From contig NZ_VOHQ01000004.1 of assembly GCF_009192765.1 (NCBI RefSeq), positions 62,001 through 126,000 on the forward strand: a stretch of 64,000 nucleotides of DNA. The letters are read 5' to 3'. Every line of letters starts with the position of its first letter. Position 1 is the stretch's first letter. The DNA comes from Agriterribacter humi (GTDB lineage: Bacteria; Bacteroidota; Bacteroidia; Chitinophagales; Chitinophagaceae). The notes beneath the pieces are model-generated. The model was not told the DNA's origin and did not search any database. It worked only from the letters and a program-made list of their open reading frames with translations. Positions 8,275-16,697 of the stretch are shown piece by piece. The position numbers and the translations under genes are program-made.

Positions 8275-8904
8275 AACAAAACTAAGATGGCCGTTAACGG
8301 AGGGGCAATTAGCCGTTAGCTATCAGATGAATAACTACTAACCCCAGGGTGAATACTCCTTCTTTTATTTTCCTCTTTCTACCTCTCAACGCGCTCTTGG
8401 TTGTACTCGGGTTTGAGGTTCGATTACCGGGTTCGGATTTGACATTTGTCTGTCATGGATGAACGAACCATCTGCAATGATTGCAGAGGAACCAGAGCCT
8501 TCCCTGCCTGCCCTTTAGCCAAGCTGCGTCAGGGTGACAAGCAGTGCGTTGTTGGTTTAGCTGTGTTATAAACCTCAACAGCATTACTACTGTTTGTCAT
8601 AGTTTACACCGTAACATTTCGGGACTGAGAAACGAAGCATCTATATTTTATTTGTTTCTTGCTTTTTGGTGCTTTGTATTCCCCCGGATTTGTTTAACGC
8701 AAAGCAATTCTTTCACTTTTCACCAATTATGTCAACTTCAGCAATGTTCAATTGTATTCAATAGTTGAAATGGAAGGATTATTACCATGGAATTGTTATA
8801 AAGCACCATCCCTCTCTACAGGTGGAGAGGGAAAGAGCCTGCCTGCCCTTTAGCCGGGGGTGAGGTTATCTTCGGGCTTTTGTCCAGGGCATCCGACAGG
8901 CATA
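8275..8904. other. Gene-free spacer rich in decayed repeats
   Basis: This 630-bp stretch between ispG and the lipoprotein gene has no coding character on either strand. It holds an 18-bp direct repeat CCTGCCTGCCCTTTAGCC at 8503-8520 and 8838-8855, a copy of the T-rich dispersed repeat around 8636-8695 (TTTGGTGCTTTGTATT), and an AGCCGTTAGCTATCAG word at 8310-8325 related to one near 1393. Confidence 0.6.
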
Positions 8905-9699
8905 TTAATATTCCACACTGTATTCGGCTGCTTCGGGCCGGTTGAGCATATCGCTCAGGGTAGTTAAAAAGGTGAGCGTTTTTTTATCGTCCGACAAAAT
9001 GGTTTGATTGCCTTTATATTTTTTTACTTTCTTAGGCAAAACAATAATCGTTTTATAATTCATATCACCCATCATCATCGACATTTGCTGCAGCATTTGC
9101 ATAGATGAATCGTTCTGTATCCTATTATTGAATATATCTTTACTGACCAGGGTATTGGATAGCTTACCCGGTGCGGCGGCAAAAGCAAAAGCATCACGGG
9201 CAGGGTTCAAAATATTTTTATCTTTTGCTATATCTGCCGGCATGTCTTCTGCAGACCCGCTATCGCCGGGGTTCTTCAATTTATTTGATATGCCCAATTT
9301 GTCTATAACAGACAGGTAAGATGATTTGAGTTCCGGTAAATCCCCTATGTGCCTGAAGGGAAAATTGAGGACGATAATTAATTCTTTTTCAGCTTCATCT
9401 ACCCGCATACGCAGGCTTCCATCTTTAAACATTTCTTTTTCTTTGGCAGTAAGCGCAGTGGAAGTATCTACAAAGGATTTAAAGTAAACAGTTGAATCTT
9501 TCTTTTCCTGTATTTTGGAATCATCCTTATTTGCCTGTCCCATTTGGTCCATCAGCGTAAGCATTTTGCTCATATCAAGCGTAAGTGTATAAATACCGCT
9601 GTTGTTCTTATTGATCACTATTCTTTCTTCCGTGTCTAAACAGGAAGTTAAGAACACAAAAAAAAGCAAGGAAACAATAACATATATTTTCTTTGTCAT
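8905..9699 (-). CDS. Hypothetical lipoprotein
   Basis: This is a 264-residue lipoprotein of unknown function. The start MTKKIYVIVSLLFFVFLTSC (ATG 9697-9699) gives a signal peptide with an LTSC lipobox, so the mature protein begins at Cys20 and is probably anchored in the outer membrane. The body has a charged beta-rich N-terminal part (EERIVINKNNSGIYTLTLDM), a central region rich in Lys, Asp and Ser, and a C-terminal IIVLPKKVKKYKG strand. The layout resembles DUF-type lipoproteins that carry ion or stress sensors, but I recognise no motif. It is 58 bp downstream of the fumarylacetoacetase-family gene on the same strand. Confidence 0.75.
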   Translation of the reverse strand: MTKKIYVIVSLLFFVFLTSCLDTEERIVINKNNSGIYTLTLDMSKMLTLMDQMGQANKDDSKIQEKKDSTVYFKSFVDTSTALTAKEKEMFKDGSLRMRVDEAEKELIIVLNFPFRHIGDLPELKSSYLSVIDKLGISNKLKNPGDSGSAEDMPADIAKDKNILNPARDAFAFAAAPGKLSNTLVSKDIFNNRIQNDSSMQMLQQMSMMMGDMNYKTIIVLPKKVKKYKGNQTILSDDKKTLTFLTTLSDMLNRPEAAEYSVEY

Positions 9700-9757
9700 G
9701 CTTATGAATTGATACTGTAAAGTTAGAAAGACAGTCCGCAATTGTGTTACCGCCCGG

Positions 9758-10765
9758 CTATATTTTTTTCTCCTTTAAAATGCTCCAGTTTTCTTCTTCA
9801 GCAACAATTTTATTGGTAAGGCTGCCCAGACGATCTGTTTCCATTTCTATGATATCCCCGGCTTGTAACCATTGCTCCGTATAATCAGGATTATTTTGTT
9901 TACCGGCTTCGTTCAGTTCCAGGAAATATCCGCCGCCCAGGGCTCCGCTCCCAATAATATCTCCGGGGTAAAGATCGGCTCCATAAGAAGCCCGTTCAAT
10001 AAGTTCCGCAAAAGTCCAGTTCATATTACCCAGGTTGGCTTCGCTCACATGCACACCATTTACATTGCATTTCATAGCCAGGTTCCAACTTTTCCCGGTA
10101 TGATTTGCCCGGGGAGGTATTTCAAATTGCTCCAGGTCATCAGGCGTTACCAATACTGGTCCTATTGCAGTTGAAAAATCCTTTCCTTTTGCAGGGTCAA
10201 GGTTCAGCAACATTTCTTCCATTTGCAATTTTCTTGCGCATATGTCATTCATGATCATCAGGCCTCCAACATATTCATCTGCGTGTACCGCCCGGATGTT
10301 TCGGCCATGTTTACAGATTACAATGGCCGCGGCAAGCTCAAAATCTAAGTTTTCCAAATGATCGGGCAGGCAGCGTATTTCTCCCGGACCCTGTATGCTG
10401 TGGTGATTGCCGAAATAAAATACAGGGTATTGGTCAAGCTCTTGCTGCATGGGCACATCACGGTTGTGCCTGTCTGCGGCCAGGTGCCGGCAAAAAGCGT
10501 ATGCATTCCTGTACGAAGTGGGAAAGGGAACAGGTGCTAACAATTGCACGGTATCGTATGGAATACCCCTGTTTTGCAGAAACCTGCCGGACTTAACGCC
10601 CTCTTCGGCCCTTTTTGCCAGCGGAAAAGCATCTTCCCAGTAATTCAGGAACATACCCATGCTTCCGGGCAAATCGGGATGCAGCTCATCCATATTATAT
10701 AAAAAATCACCAATTAAAAGGGCTAACTGATCATGCGAATCGCTGAGGTAGGAAATCAATTGCAC
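9758..10765 (-). CDS. Fumarylacetoacetate hydrolase family protein
   Basis: This 335-residue cytoplasmic enzyme has the FAH fold. The metal-site and family motifs are visible: FGNHHSIQGPGEIRCLP, DFELAAAIVICKHGRNI (the acidic ligands are in the FELAAA stretch), GLMIMNDICAR, KGKDFSTAIGPVLVTPDDL and the late GDIIGSGALGGGYFLEL. Members hydrolyse C-C bonds in acylpyruvates or act as decarboxylases or hydratases in aromatic catabolism. The substrate cannot be told from sequence, and no aromatic-degradation genes are adjacent. Its start codon is 48 bp from the divergent serine hydrolase gene, so the two share a short promoter region. Confidence 0.9.
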   Translation of the reverse strand: MQLISYLSDSHDQLALLIGDFLYNMDELHPDLPGSMGMFLNYWEDAFPLAKRAEEGVKSGRFLQNRGIPYDTVQLLAPVPFPTSYRNAYAFCRHLAADRHNRDVPMQQELDQYPVFYFGNHHSIQGPGEIRCLPDHLENLDFELAAAIVICKHGRNIRAVHADEYVGGLMIMNDICARKLQMEEMLLNLDPAKGKDFSTAIGPVLVTPDDLEQFEIPPRANHTGKSWNLAMKCNVNGVHVSEANLGNMNWTFAELIERASYGADLYPGDIIGSGALGGGYFLELNEAGKQNNPDYTEQWLQAGDIIEMETDRLGSLTNKIVAEEENWSILKEKKI

Positions 10766-10813
10766 AACTAAAATTTAAACTGCAATATAACTGAATGTTT
10801 TGTACCTTTTTGT

Positions 10814-12064
10814 ATGAAAATGTTTCTCCTGCTTCTCACTTTATTTTTCACCACACAAAATATGAACGCCCAGGTAAAAACAGATGCATGGCTTTCGCAA
10901 TTGTTACGCAATACTGCTTCTGAGCCGCTGCTCCATATATTAAACAATCCCGACAGCTTTCAGTACCAGTTGATCTATACACAGATCAACCGCGATAAAA
11001 ACAATAAGCCTTCCTTTAAACATCATTACCTGCATGTTGATAAAAACCAGTATTTCAATCCTGCCTCTACTGTAAAAATGCCACTGGCTTTCCTGGCATT
11101 GGAAAAGCTGAATAAAATGAATGAACCGGGTGTAAATAAATTCACCGCAATGCTAACGGATAGTGCTTATAACGGACAAACAGCTGTTCTGGAAGACAGC
11201 AGTTCCGAAAACGGTTTGCCTTCTATAGCTCATTACATAAAAAAAGTATTTTTAGTAAGCGATAACGATGCCTATAACCGGTTGTACGAATTTATCGGGC
11301 AAAAAACCATCAACGAGCGGCTTTGGCAAATGGGGTATAAAGATTTCCGCATTACCCGCCGTTTTGTTCGCGCTGCGGAGGAGGAGAACCGCCATACCAA
11401 TCTTATACGGTTTGTTGACGGAGCCGGAAAATTGCTTTATAAACAACCTGCCGCTTACAGCGATCTGAACTTTGATTTCAGCAAAAAAATACTGATAGGA
11501 CAGGCGCATTATAACCACGATGATAGTTTAATTCATGCCCCTATGGATTTTACCACGCACAACAATGCGCCGCTTGAAGAGCTGCAGCAGATTCTGCAAT
11601 CCGTTATGTTTCCTGCATCAGTGCCCGCCCGCCAAAGGTTTGATCTTACCGGAAACGACTACCGGTTTTTATACAGCTATATGTCTAAACTCCCAACAGA
11701 AAGTGATTATCCGAAATATGATACCACGAAATTTTTCAACAGTTACACCAAGTTTTTTATGTTCAGATCCGGCAAAACCAAAATCCCAACACATATAAAA
11801 GTATTCAACAAAACAGGATGGAGTTATGGCTTTTTAACGGATATTGCTTACATCGTTGATTTTAAAAATAAAGTGGAATTTATGTTAAGCGGTACTATTT
11901 ACGTAAACCGCGATGGGATACTCAATGATGACAAATATGAATATGAAGAACTGGGTTATCCTTTTTTTAAAGAAGTGGGAAATATTATTTACCAGTATGA
12001 ACTGGAAAGAAAGCGGAAGTTTGTTCCCGATCTGAAAAATTTTACTATTGTGAGTGGTCAATAG
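10814..12064 (+). CDS. Class A beta-lactamase-related serine hydrolase, exported
   Basis: The 416-residue product starts with a signal peptide (MKMFLLLLTLFFTTQNMNAQ), so it acts in the periplasm or is a secreted hydrolase. The penicillin-binding fold motifs are present: STVK (Ser-x-x-Lys) near residue 95, SDND (an SxN-like motif) near 155, and KTG near 335 (FNKTGWSYGFLTDIAYI). The body is longer than a true class A beta-lactamase, which suits the broad family of serine hydrolases acting on peptidoglycan or small esters. There is no basis for claiming antibiotic resistance. The extreme 3' end (IVSGQ) overlaps a GTGAGTGGTCAATAG repeat-like word, so the last few residues may be repeat-derived. 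Confidence 0.85.
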   Translation: MKMFLLLLTLFFTTQNMNAQVKTDAWLSQLLRNTASEPLLHILNNPDSFQYQLIYTQINRDKNNKPSFKHHYLHVDKNQYFNPASTVKMPLAFLALEKLNKMNEPGVNKFTAMLTDSAYNGQTAVLEDSSSENGLPSIAHYIKKVFLVSDNDAYNRLYEFIGQKTINERLWQMGYKDFRITRRFVRAAEEENRHTNLIRFVDGAGKLLYKQPAAYSDLNFDFSKKILIGQAHYNHDDSLIHAPMDFTTHNNAPLEELQQILQSVMFPASVPARQRFDLTGNDYRFLYSYMSKLPTESDYPKYDTTKFFNSYTKFFMFRSGKTKIPTHIKVFNKTGWSYGFLTDIAYIVDFKNKVEFMLSGTIYVNRDGILNDDKYEYEELGYPFFKEVGNIIYQYELERKRKFVPDLKNFTIVSGQ

Positions 12065-12180
12065 TGAGCCGTGAATGCAACCAGAAGGAAAGCAGGCGCC
12101 GTCCCGTTTACATAGCCCCACATAAACATAAAAAAAAATGAATGTTATTACCCGGATCATTGCATTTGTACGATTGCTAT

Positions 12181-12228
12181 GCGAGGCGTCTATCGCCTCG
12201 CGTAATTATTATATCGCCTCCTGGCGAT
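12181..12228. repeat. Two small palindromes upstream of the GH9 gene
   Basis: GCGAGGCG (12181-12188) and CGCCTCGC (12194-12201) form a perfect 8-bp stem with a 5-nt loop. It is followed by ATCGCC/GGCGAT (12213-12218 and 12223-12228) with a 4-nt loop. They lie in the segment that would encode the first residues of the longest GH9 frame, which argues that this segment is untranslated leader or inserted repeat. Confidence 0.7.
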
Positions 12229-12317
12229 TAAAGAAATCAAATTTGTCATACCCTTGCGATGAATGTACAAAAACCAGTCACTTATGCAGGTCTACACGAA
12301 CATCAAACACAAAAAAA

Positions 12318-14135
12318 TTGAATGGCATTTGGTGGATCATTATCCTTATCTGCACAATAGCAGGCACTCAAACAGCCTTTTCGCAATCCTCATGGATACG
12401 CATTAACCAGTTGGGCTATACGCCGGATGGCATTAAAGTAGCGGTATGGGCCGGTAAAGAAAATCCATCGTTTAAGAATTGGCAATTGATAGATGCCGTC
12501 TCAAAAAAAGTAGTATTAAGCGCAAAGTCCGGAAAGTTTTCCGGCGCATACGGACCATTCAATGAAACGTTGCGTTTAAATTTCTCCTCATTTAAAAAAA
12601 CGGGGCGTTATTACTTGCAGGCAGGAAATACCATATCTCCTGAATTTGAAATTGGAAAAGATGTATACAAGGGAGCTGCTGATTTTTGTCTGTACTATAT
12701 GCGGCAGCAACGCAATAAGTTCAATCCTGTTACTAAAGACAGTTGCCATACACAGGATGGCTACACATTATATGGCCCCATGCCCGACAGCACATTCATT
12801 GATGTTAGCGGGGGCTGGCACGATGCTACCGACTACCTGCAATACGTAACCACATCGGCCAATGCTACTTTTCACCTGTTGGCCGCGTACCGCGATTTTC
12901 CAGGTGTTTTTGGCGATGGCCACCAGGCTAATGGACTGGAAGGAAGAAACGACATACCCGATGTGTTAGACGAAGCCCGCTGGGGATTAGACTGGCTGTT
13001 AAAAATGCATCCGCGTGCAGACTGGATGTTTAACCAGGTAGCCGATGACCGCGATCATATTGGGATGCGCATGCCCGGAATGGACAATCAATACGGCCGG
13101 GGATACCAGCGACCCGTATATTTCGTAAGCGGAGAGCCTCAAATACGGGGAAAATTTATGAACAATACAAAAGGTACTTCTTCTGCAGCAGGCAAATTCA
13201 GCAGTGCCTTTTCATTGGGATCTTTCATTTTTAATTCACTGGATAATAATTATTCACAAACATTAAAAGAAAAGTCATACACCGCCTTTGCATTTGGATT
13301 AAAGAAACCGGGAAACACGCAAACCGCCTCGGTAGTATCACCCTATATTTATGCCGAAGACAACTGGATGGACGATATGGAATTAGCCGGTGCTATGCTT
13401 GACGATGCTACTGAAACACAGTTAGGTGGCACTAACGGTATTGATTATGCGTATAACCTGTCCCAAAAAGAACCCCTGACTCCCTGGCTGGGCGCCGATA
13501 CTGCCAGTCATTACCAGTGGTATCCCTTCATTAATGTGGGGCACTATGAACTGATCAAAAAATTAAGCGATAAAAGAAGGGATACTGTAGCAGGCTATTA
13601 CAAAAAGGGGATTGAACTGGTATGGAACAAAGCAAAACAGAATGCTTTTTTACGTGGTGTGCCTTTTATATGGTGCAGCAATAACCTTACCACTTCATTT
13701 GCCATACAATGCTACTGGTACCGGCAAGCCACCGGCGATACAAGCTTTGAAGAATTGGAGCAGGCTAATTTTGACTGGCTGTTTGGCTGCAACCCCTGGG
13801 GAACCAGTATGGTATACGGCTTGCCTGCCTGGGGTGATACCCCCACTGATCCGCATGCTTCATTCTTAAAAGTGGGTAATTTTCCGGTTAACGGCGGCAT
13901 TGTGGACGGCCCCGTTTATGGGAGTATTTTTGGAAATCTTATCGGGCTGAAGCTTACTAAACCCGACGAATATGCGCAGTTTCAAAGCCAGTTGGCTGTA
14001 TATCACGACGATTCGGGTGACTATAGCACCAATGAACCCACTATGGACGGAACCGCCTCACTGATATACCTGCTGGCAGCTAAGGAAAGTGGCGACTCCT
14101 CACCGGTAAAAGCTTCAGCTAAAAAAAAACGCTAA
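12318..14135 (+). CDS. Glycoside hydrolase family 9 (endoglucanase-type), secreted
   Basis: GH9 enzymes are inverting glycosidases, mostly acting on cellulose and related beta-glucans. The product has a signal peptide (NGIWWIIILICTIAGTQTAFSQ), an N-terminal Ig-like domain (WIRINQLGYTPDGIKVAVWAG to about residue 100), then the (alpha/alpha)6 catalytic domain. That domain shows GGWHDATDYLQY (nucleophilic-water aspartate region) and, near the C-terminus, YSTNEPTMDGTASLIY with the proton-donor Glu. The start is placed at TTG 12318, directly before the signal peptide. An in-frame ATG at 12138 would add 60 non-conserved residues containing palindromic repeats. The frame ends KASAKKKR at an A9 run (14121-14129). 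The deacetylase frame continues from this run at a -1 shift, so both may belong to one protein. Confidence 0.88.
   Translation: MNGIWWIIILICTIAGTQTAFSQSSWIRINQLGYTPDGIKVAVWAGKENPSFKNWQLIDAVSKKVVLSAKSGKFSGAYGPFNETLRLNFSSFKKTGRYYLQAGNTISPEFEIGKDVYKGAADFCLYYMRQQRNKFNPVTKDSCHTQDGYTLYGPMPDSTFIDVSGGWHDATDYLQYVTTSANATFHLLAAYRDFPGVFGDGHQANGLEGRNDIPDVLDEARWGLDWLLKMHPRADWMFNQVADDRDHIGMRMPGMDNQYGRGYQRPVYFVSGEPQIRGKFMNNTKGTSSAAGKFSSAFSLGSFIFNSLDNNYSQTLKEKSYTAFAFGLKKPGNTQTASVVSPYIYAEDNWMDDMELAGAMLDDATETQLGGTNGIDYAYNLSQKEPLTPWLGADTASHYQWYPFINVGHYELIKKLSDKRRDTVAGYYKKGIELVWNKAKQNAFLRGVPFIWCSNNLTTSFAIQCYWYRQATGDTSFEELEQANFDWLFGCNPWGTSMVYGLPAWGDTPTDPHASFLKVGNFPVNGGIVDGPVYGSIFGNLIGLKLTKPDEYAQFQSQLAVYHDDSGDYSTNEPTMDGTASLIYLLAAKESGDSSPVKASAKKKR
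14121..14129 (+). other. A9 homopolymer at the GH9/deacetylase junction (possible slippage site)
   Basis: Nine consecutive A residues encode Lys-Lys-Lys, two codons before the GH9 stop codon. Adding one A, or a -1 ribosomal shift here, continues without a stop through TLTGNNQLKKFSYNHGGIVR into the deacetylase. The joined product would be about 844 residues from the TTG start. Confidence 0.6.
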
Positions 14136-14182
14136 CCGGCAATAACCAGCTCAAAAAATTCAGTTACAACCATGGTGGTATT

Positions 14183-14851
14183 GTGCGGGGCGATACAGGC
14201 GCTAAAACCATTGCCATTGTATTTACAGGAGATGAATTTGGAGATGGCGGTAATCATATAGCAAAAACATTGAAAGAAAAAAAGGTAAAAGCGTCCTTCT
14301 TTCTTACAGGGAATTTTTACCGGAATCCAGCATTTGGCAAGCTCATTAAACGTTTCAAGAAAGATGGGCATTACCTGGGCAGTCATTCCGATAAGCATTT
14401 GCTGTATTGCGACTGGTACAAAAGAGATAGCCTATTAGTAACAAAAGAAGAATTTAGCTCCGACTTGCAGCATAGCTATACTACCATGAACGGCTTTGGC
14501 ATCACAAAAAAAGATGCTCCATTTTTTCTGCCTCCCTATGAGTGGTACAACGACAGTATTAGTGTATGGGCGCGTCAATCCGGGATACAACTGATCAATT
14601 TTACAAGCGGTACATTAAGCAATGCGGATTATACCACACCCGATATGAAAAACTACCGGTCGTCGGATACCATATATCAATCCATAATCGGGTATGAACA
14701 AACTCATGGGTTGAATGGTTTTATTTTATTACTGCATATTGGTACCGATGCCAAACGCCCAGATAAAATGTATCATCGTTTAGGCGGGTTGGTGGATTAT
14801 TTAAAGCAAAAACAATATCATATAGTGAGGGTAGATGAATTGCTGAAATAG
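14183..14851 (+). CDS. NodB-type polysaccharide deacetylase (CE4-like), lacks own signal peptide
   Basis: This NodB-homology domain deacetylates N- or O-acetylated polysaccharides. Visible motifs are the first aspartate in IVFTGDEFGDG, the strand KASFFLTGNFYRNP, the zinc-binding GSHSDKHLL (H-x3-H), the PFFLPPYEWYN motif and a late ILLLHIGTD motif. The listed start is the GTG at 14183. The frame is open upstream to 14129 and encodes SYNHGGIVRGD, which looks like authentic domain sequence, yet no start or signal peptide exists there. That points to the domain being translated as the C-terminal half of a GH9-deacetylase fusion through the A9 run. Alternatives are a true one-base deletion that inactivates the domain, or a sequencing error in the homopolymer. 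Confidence 0.8.
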   Translation: MRGDTGAKTIAIVFTGDEFGDGGNHIAKTLKEKKVKASFFLTGNFYRNPAFGKLIKRFKKDGHYLGSHSDKHLLYCDWYKRDSLLVTKEEFSSDLQHSYTTMNGFGITKKDAPFFLPPYEWYNDSISVWARQSGIQLINFTSGTLSNADYTTPDMKNYRSSDTIYQSIIGYEQTHGLNGFILLLHIGTDAKRPDKMYHRLGGLVDYLKQKQYHIVRVDELLK

Positions 14852-14931
14852 CTATATAGCGGCCTCACCCTTTTTGGAGGGTAGGGACCACTATATAAAA
14901 TGGATAGTTCATATTCTTTACCTTTACGCTC

Positions 14932-15960
14932 ATGCCTGGCATTCATATTCACGATAGCATCAATTTATTGTCCAAGCTCAGCCTTCGCCGTGCCTGGAAT
15001 GCAGGCAAAGTATTGAGCAGTTATTATATAAGCCGCTGGACAAAAAAGCCAGTGCAATGGGGCTATCCTATTTCCATTTCTTTTGAGCCCACTACTTCCT
15101 GCAACCTGCGCTGCCCCGAATGCCCAAGCGGCCTAAGAAGTTTTACCCGGCCTACGGGCATGCTTAAAAAAGATTTCTTTAGTCAAACCATTGATGAAAT
15201 ACACAAAGAGCTCTTATATCTTATCTTTTATTTCCAGGGCGAACCTTATCTCAACCCCGGCTTCCTGGAAATGGTGCGTTATGCTTCGAACAAAAAAATT
15301 TATACCGCAACATCAACCAATGCGCATTACTTGAATGATGCCAATGCCCGAAAAACTGTGGAAAGTGGTTTGGACAGGCTGATCATTTCCATTGATGGAA
15401 CTACTCAGGAGGTATACCAGCAATACCGGCGTGGTGGTAAATTGGATAAAGTATTGGAAGGTGCTAAAAATATAGTGAAATGGAAAAAAGAACTGAAAAG
15501 CAAAACGCCGTTTATTGTTTTCCAGTTCCTCGTTGTAAAGCCCAATGAGCACCAGGTAGAAGAAGTGAAACAATTGGCAAAAGAAGTAGGTGCTGATGAT
15601 ATATGGTTTAAAACAGCCCAGGTATACGATTATAAAAATGACCCCAACAACTTAATTCCTTCTACCGGTAAATTCAGTCGTTACAAAAAAGACAAAGAAG
15701 GACAATATAAAGTAAAAAATAAACTGAATAATCATTGCTGGAAACTGTGGCATGCCAATGTAATTACCTGGGATGGGCTGGTAGTTCCCTGCTGTTTTGA
15801 TAAAGATGCCATGCACCGCCTGGGCAATTTAAAAATGCAGTCGTTTAAAGAAATATGGCATAATGATAATTACAAACAATTTCGCAGTGAACTGATGACC
15901 AGCCGCAAGAATATTGACATTTGTGCCAATTGCAGCGAAGGAACAAAAGTATGGAGCTGA
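14932..15960 (+). CDS. Radical SAM protein with SPASM domain
   Basis: The 342-residue product has the radical SAM cluster motif CNLRCPEC (Cx3Cx2C) near residue 60 in the context SFEPTTSCNLRCPEC. It has a GEPYLNP stretch (the GGE-equivalent) and the ISIDGTTQEVYQQYR strand. The C-terminal half has a SPASM-type auxiliary cluster: a Cys in NHCWKLW, then VVPCCFD and a final ICANCSEG. Such enzymes modify peptides, sugars or lipids by radical chemistry. No precursor peptide gene or partner is evident nearby, so the substrate is unknown. It begins 80 bp after the deacetylase. Confidence 0.9.
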   Translation: MPGIHIHDSINLLSKLSLRRAWNAGKVLSSYYISRWTKKPVQWGYPISISFEPTTSCNLRCPECPSGLRSFTRPTGMLKKDFFSQTIDEIHKELLYLIFYFQGEPYLNPGFLEMVRYASNKKIYTATSTNAHYLNDANARKTVESGLDRLIISIDGTTQEVYQQYRRGGKLDKVLEGAKNIVKWKKELKSKTPFIVFQFLVVKPNEHQVEEVKQLAKEVGADDIWFKTAQVYDYKNDPNNLIPSTGKFSRYKKDKEGQYKVKNKLNNHCWKLWHANVITWDGLVVPCCFDKDAMHRLGNLKMQSFKEIWHNDNYKQFRSELMTSRKNIDICANCSEGTKVWS

Positions 15961-16040
15961 TAGTCAAAGAAAGTATTTTTCCTTTTATTTTCGGCCTTCT
16001 GTCCCGGCAGTGATTACTAAAATTAATTTGTTCGTCATAT

Positions 16041-16661
16041 ATGCTTTTGCACGTACACCCTGTTGATCCCCAACCCCGTCAAATAAAAACCATTGTGGAA
16101 TGTTTGCAAAATGGCGGCATTATTATCTATCCCACTGATACCATTTATGGTTTGGGCTGCGACATTTTTCAGCATAAAGCCATTGAGCGTATTGCACGCA
16201 TTAAACACATTGACCCTCAAAAAGCCAATTTTTCATTCGTGTGCTACGACCTCAGCGACCTGAGCATTTATACCAAAAGCATTGACACTCCTTTATACCG
16301 CATTTTAAAAACCCATCTTCCCGGTCCTTATACTTTTATATTACCATCGAGTAAAGAAGTGCCCAAAATACTGAAAAGCAAAAAAAATACGGTGGGTATA
16401 AGAGTACCGGAAAATAAAATTGCAAGAATGATCGTAAAGGAGCTGGGGCATCCCATATTGAGTACAACCCTGCCCGGCGAAATGGTAGAAGAATATACCG
16501 ATCCCGAAATTATTGAAGAGAATTTTAATAAACTGGTGGATATCGTTATAAACGCCGGCATCGGCGGAGTAACCCCTTCTACCGTAATTGACTGCACAGG
16601 AAAAGAACCCGTGCTGATCAGGAGGGGACTGGGAGAGTGGGCGGAAGAAGAACAATTCTGA
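16041..16661 (+). CDS. YrdC/Sua5/YciO-type threonylcarbamoyl-AMP synthase family protein
   Basis: This 206-residue cytoplasmic protein has the YrdC fold. It carries GGIIIYPTDTIYGLGCDIF (nucleotide-binding loop), IKHIDPQKANFSFVCYDLSDLS, HLPGPYTFILP, VGIRVPEN and ATP-site PSTVIDCTG...IRRGLGE near the C-terminus. True TsaC/Sua5 make threonylcarbamoyl-AMP for the t6A37 modification of ANN-decoding tRNAs. The KANFSFVCYDLSDLS form and the short length resemble the YciO branch, whose role is less certain. A second, canonical Sua5 elsewhere in the genome would favour YciO. It is convergent with the sigma/anti-sigma pair. Confidence 0.85.
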   Translation: MLLHVHPVDPQPRQIKTIVECLQNGGIIIYPTDTIYGLGCDIFQHKAIERIARIKHIDPQKANFSFVCYDLSDLSIYTKSIDTPLYRILKTHLPGPYTFILPSSKEVPKILKSKKNTVGIRVPENKIARMIVKELGHPILSTTLPGEMVEEYTDPEIIEENFNKLVDIVINAGIGGVTPSTVIDCTGKEPVLIRRGLGEWAEEEQF

Positions 16662-16697
16662 AGTGCGGATGAGCATTTGATTCCGGAACGACTGTTT

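Noticed and set aside
8544-8768. A 74-residue frame in the ispG-lipoprotein spacer
   Set aside because: It runs through a dispersed T-rich repeat, is rich in Phe and Cys and has no neighbour relation.
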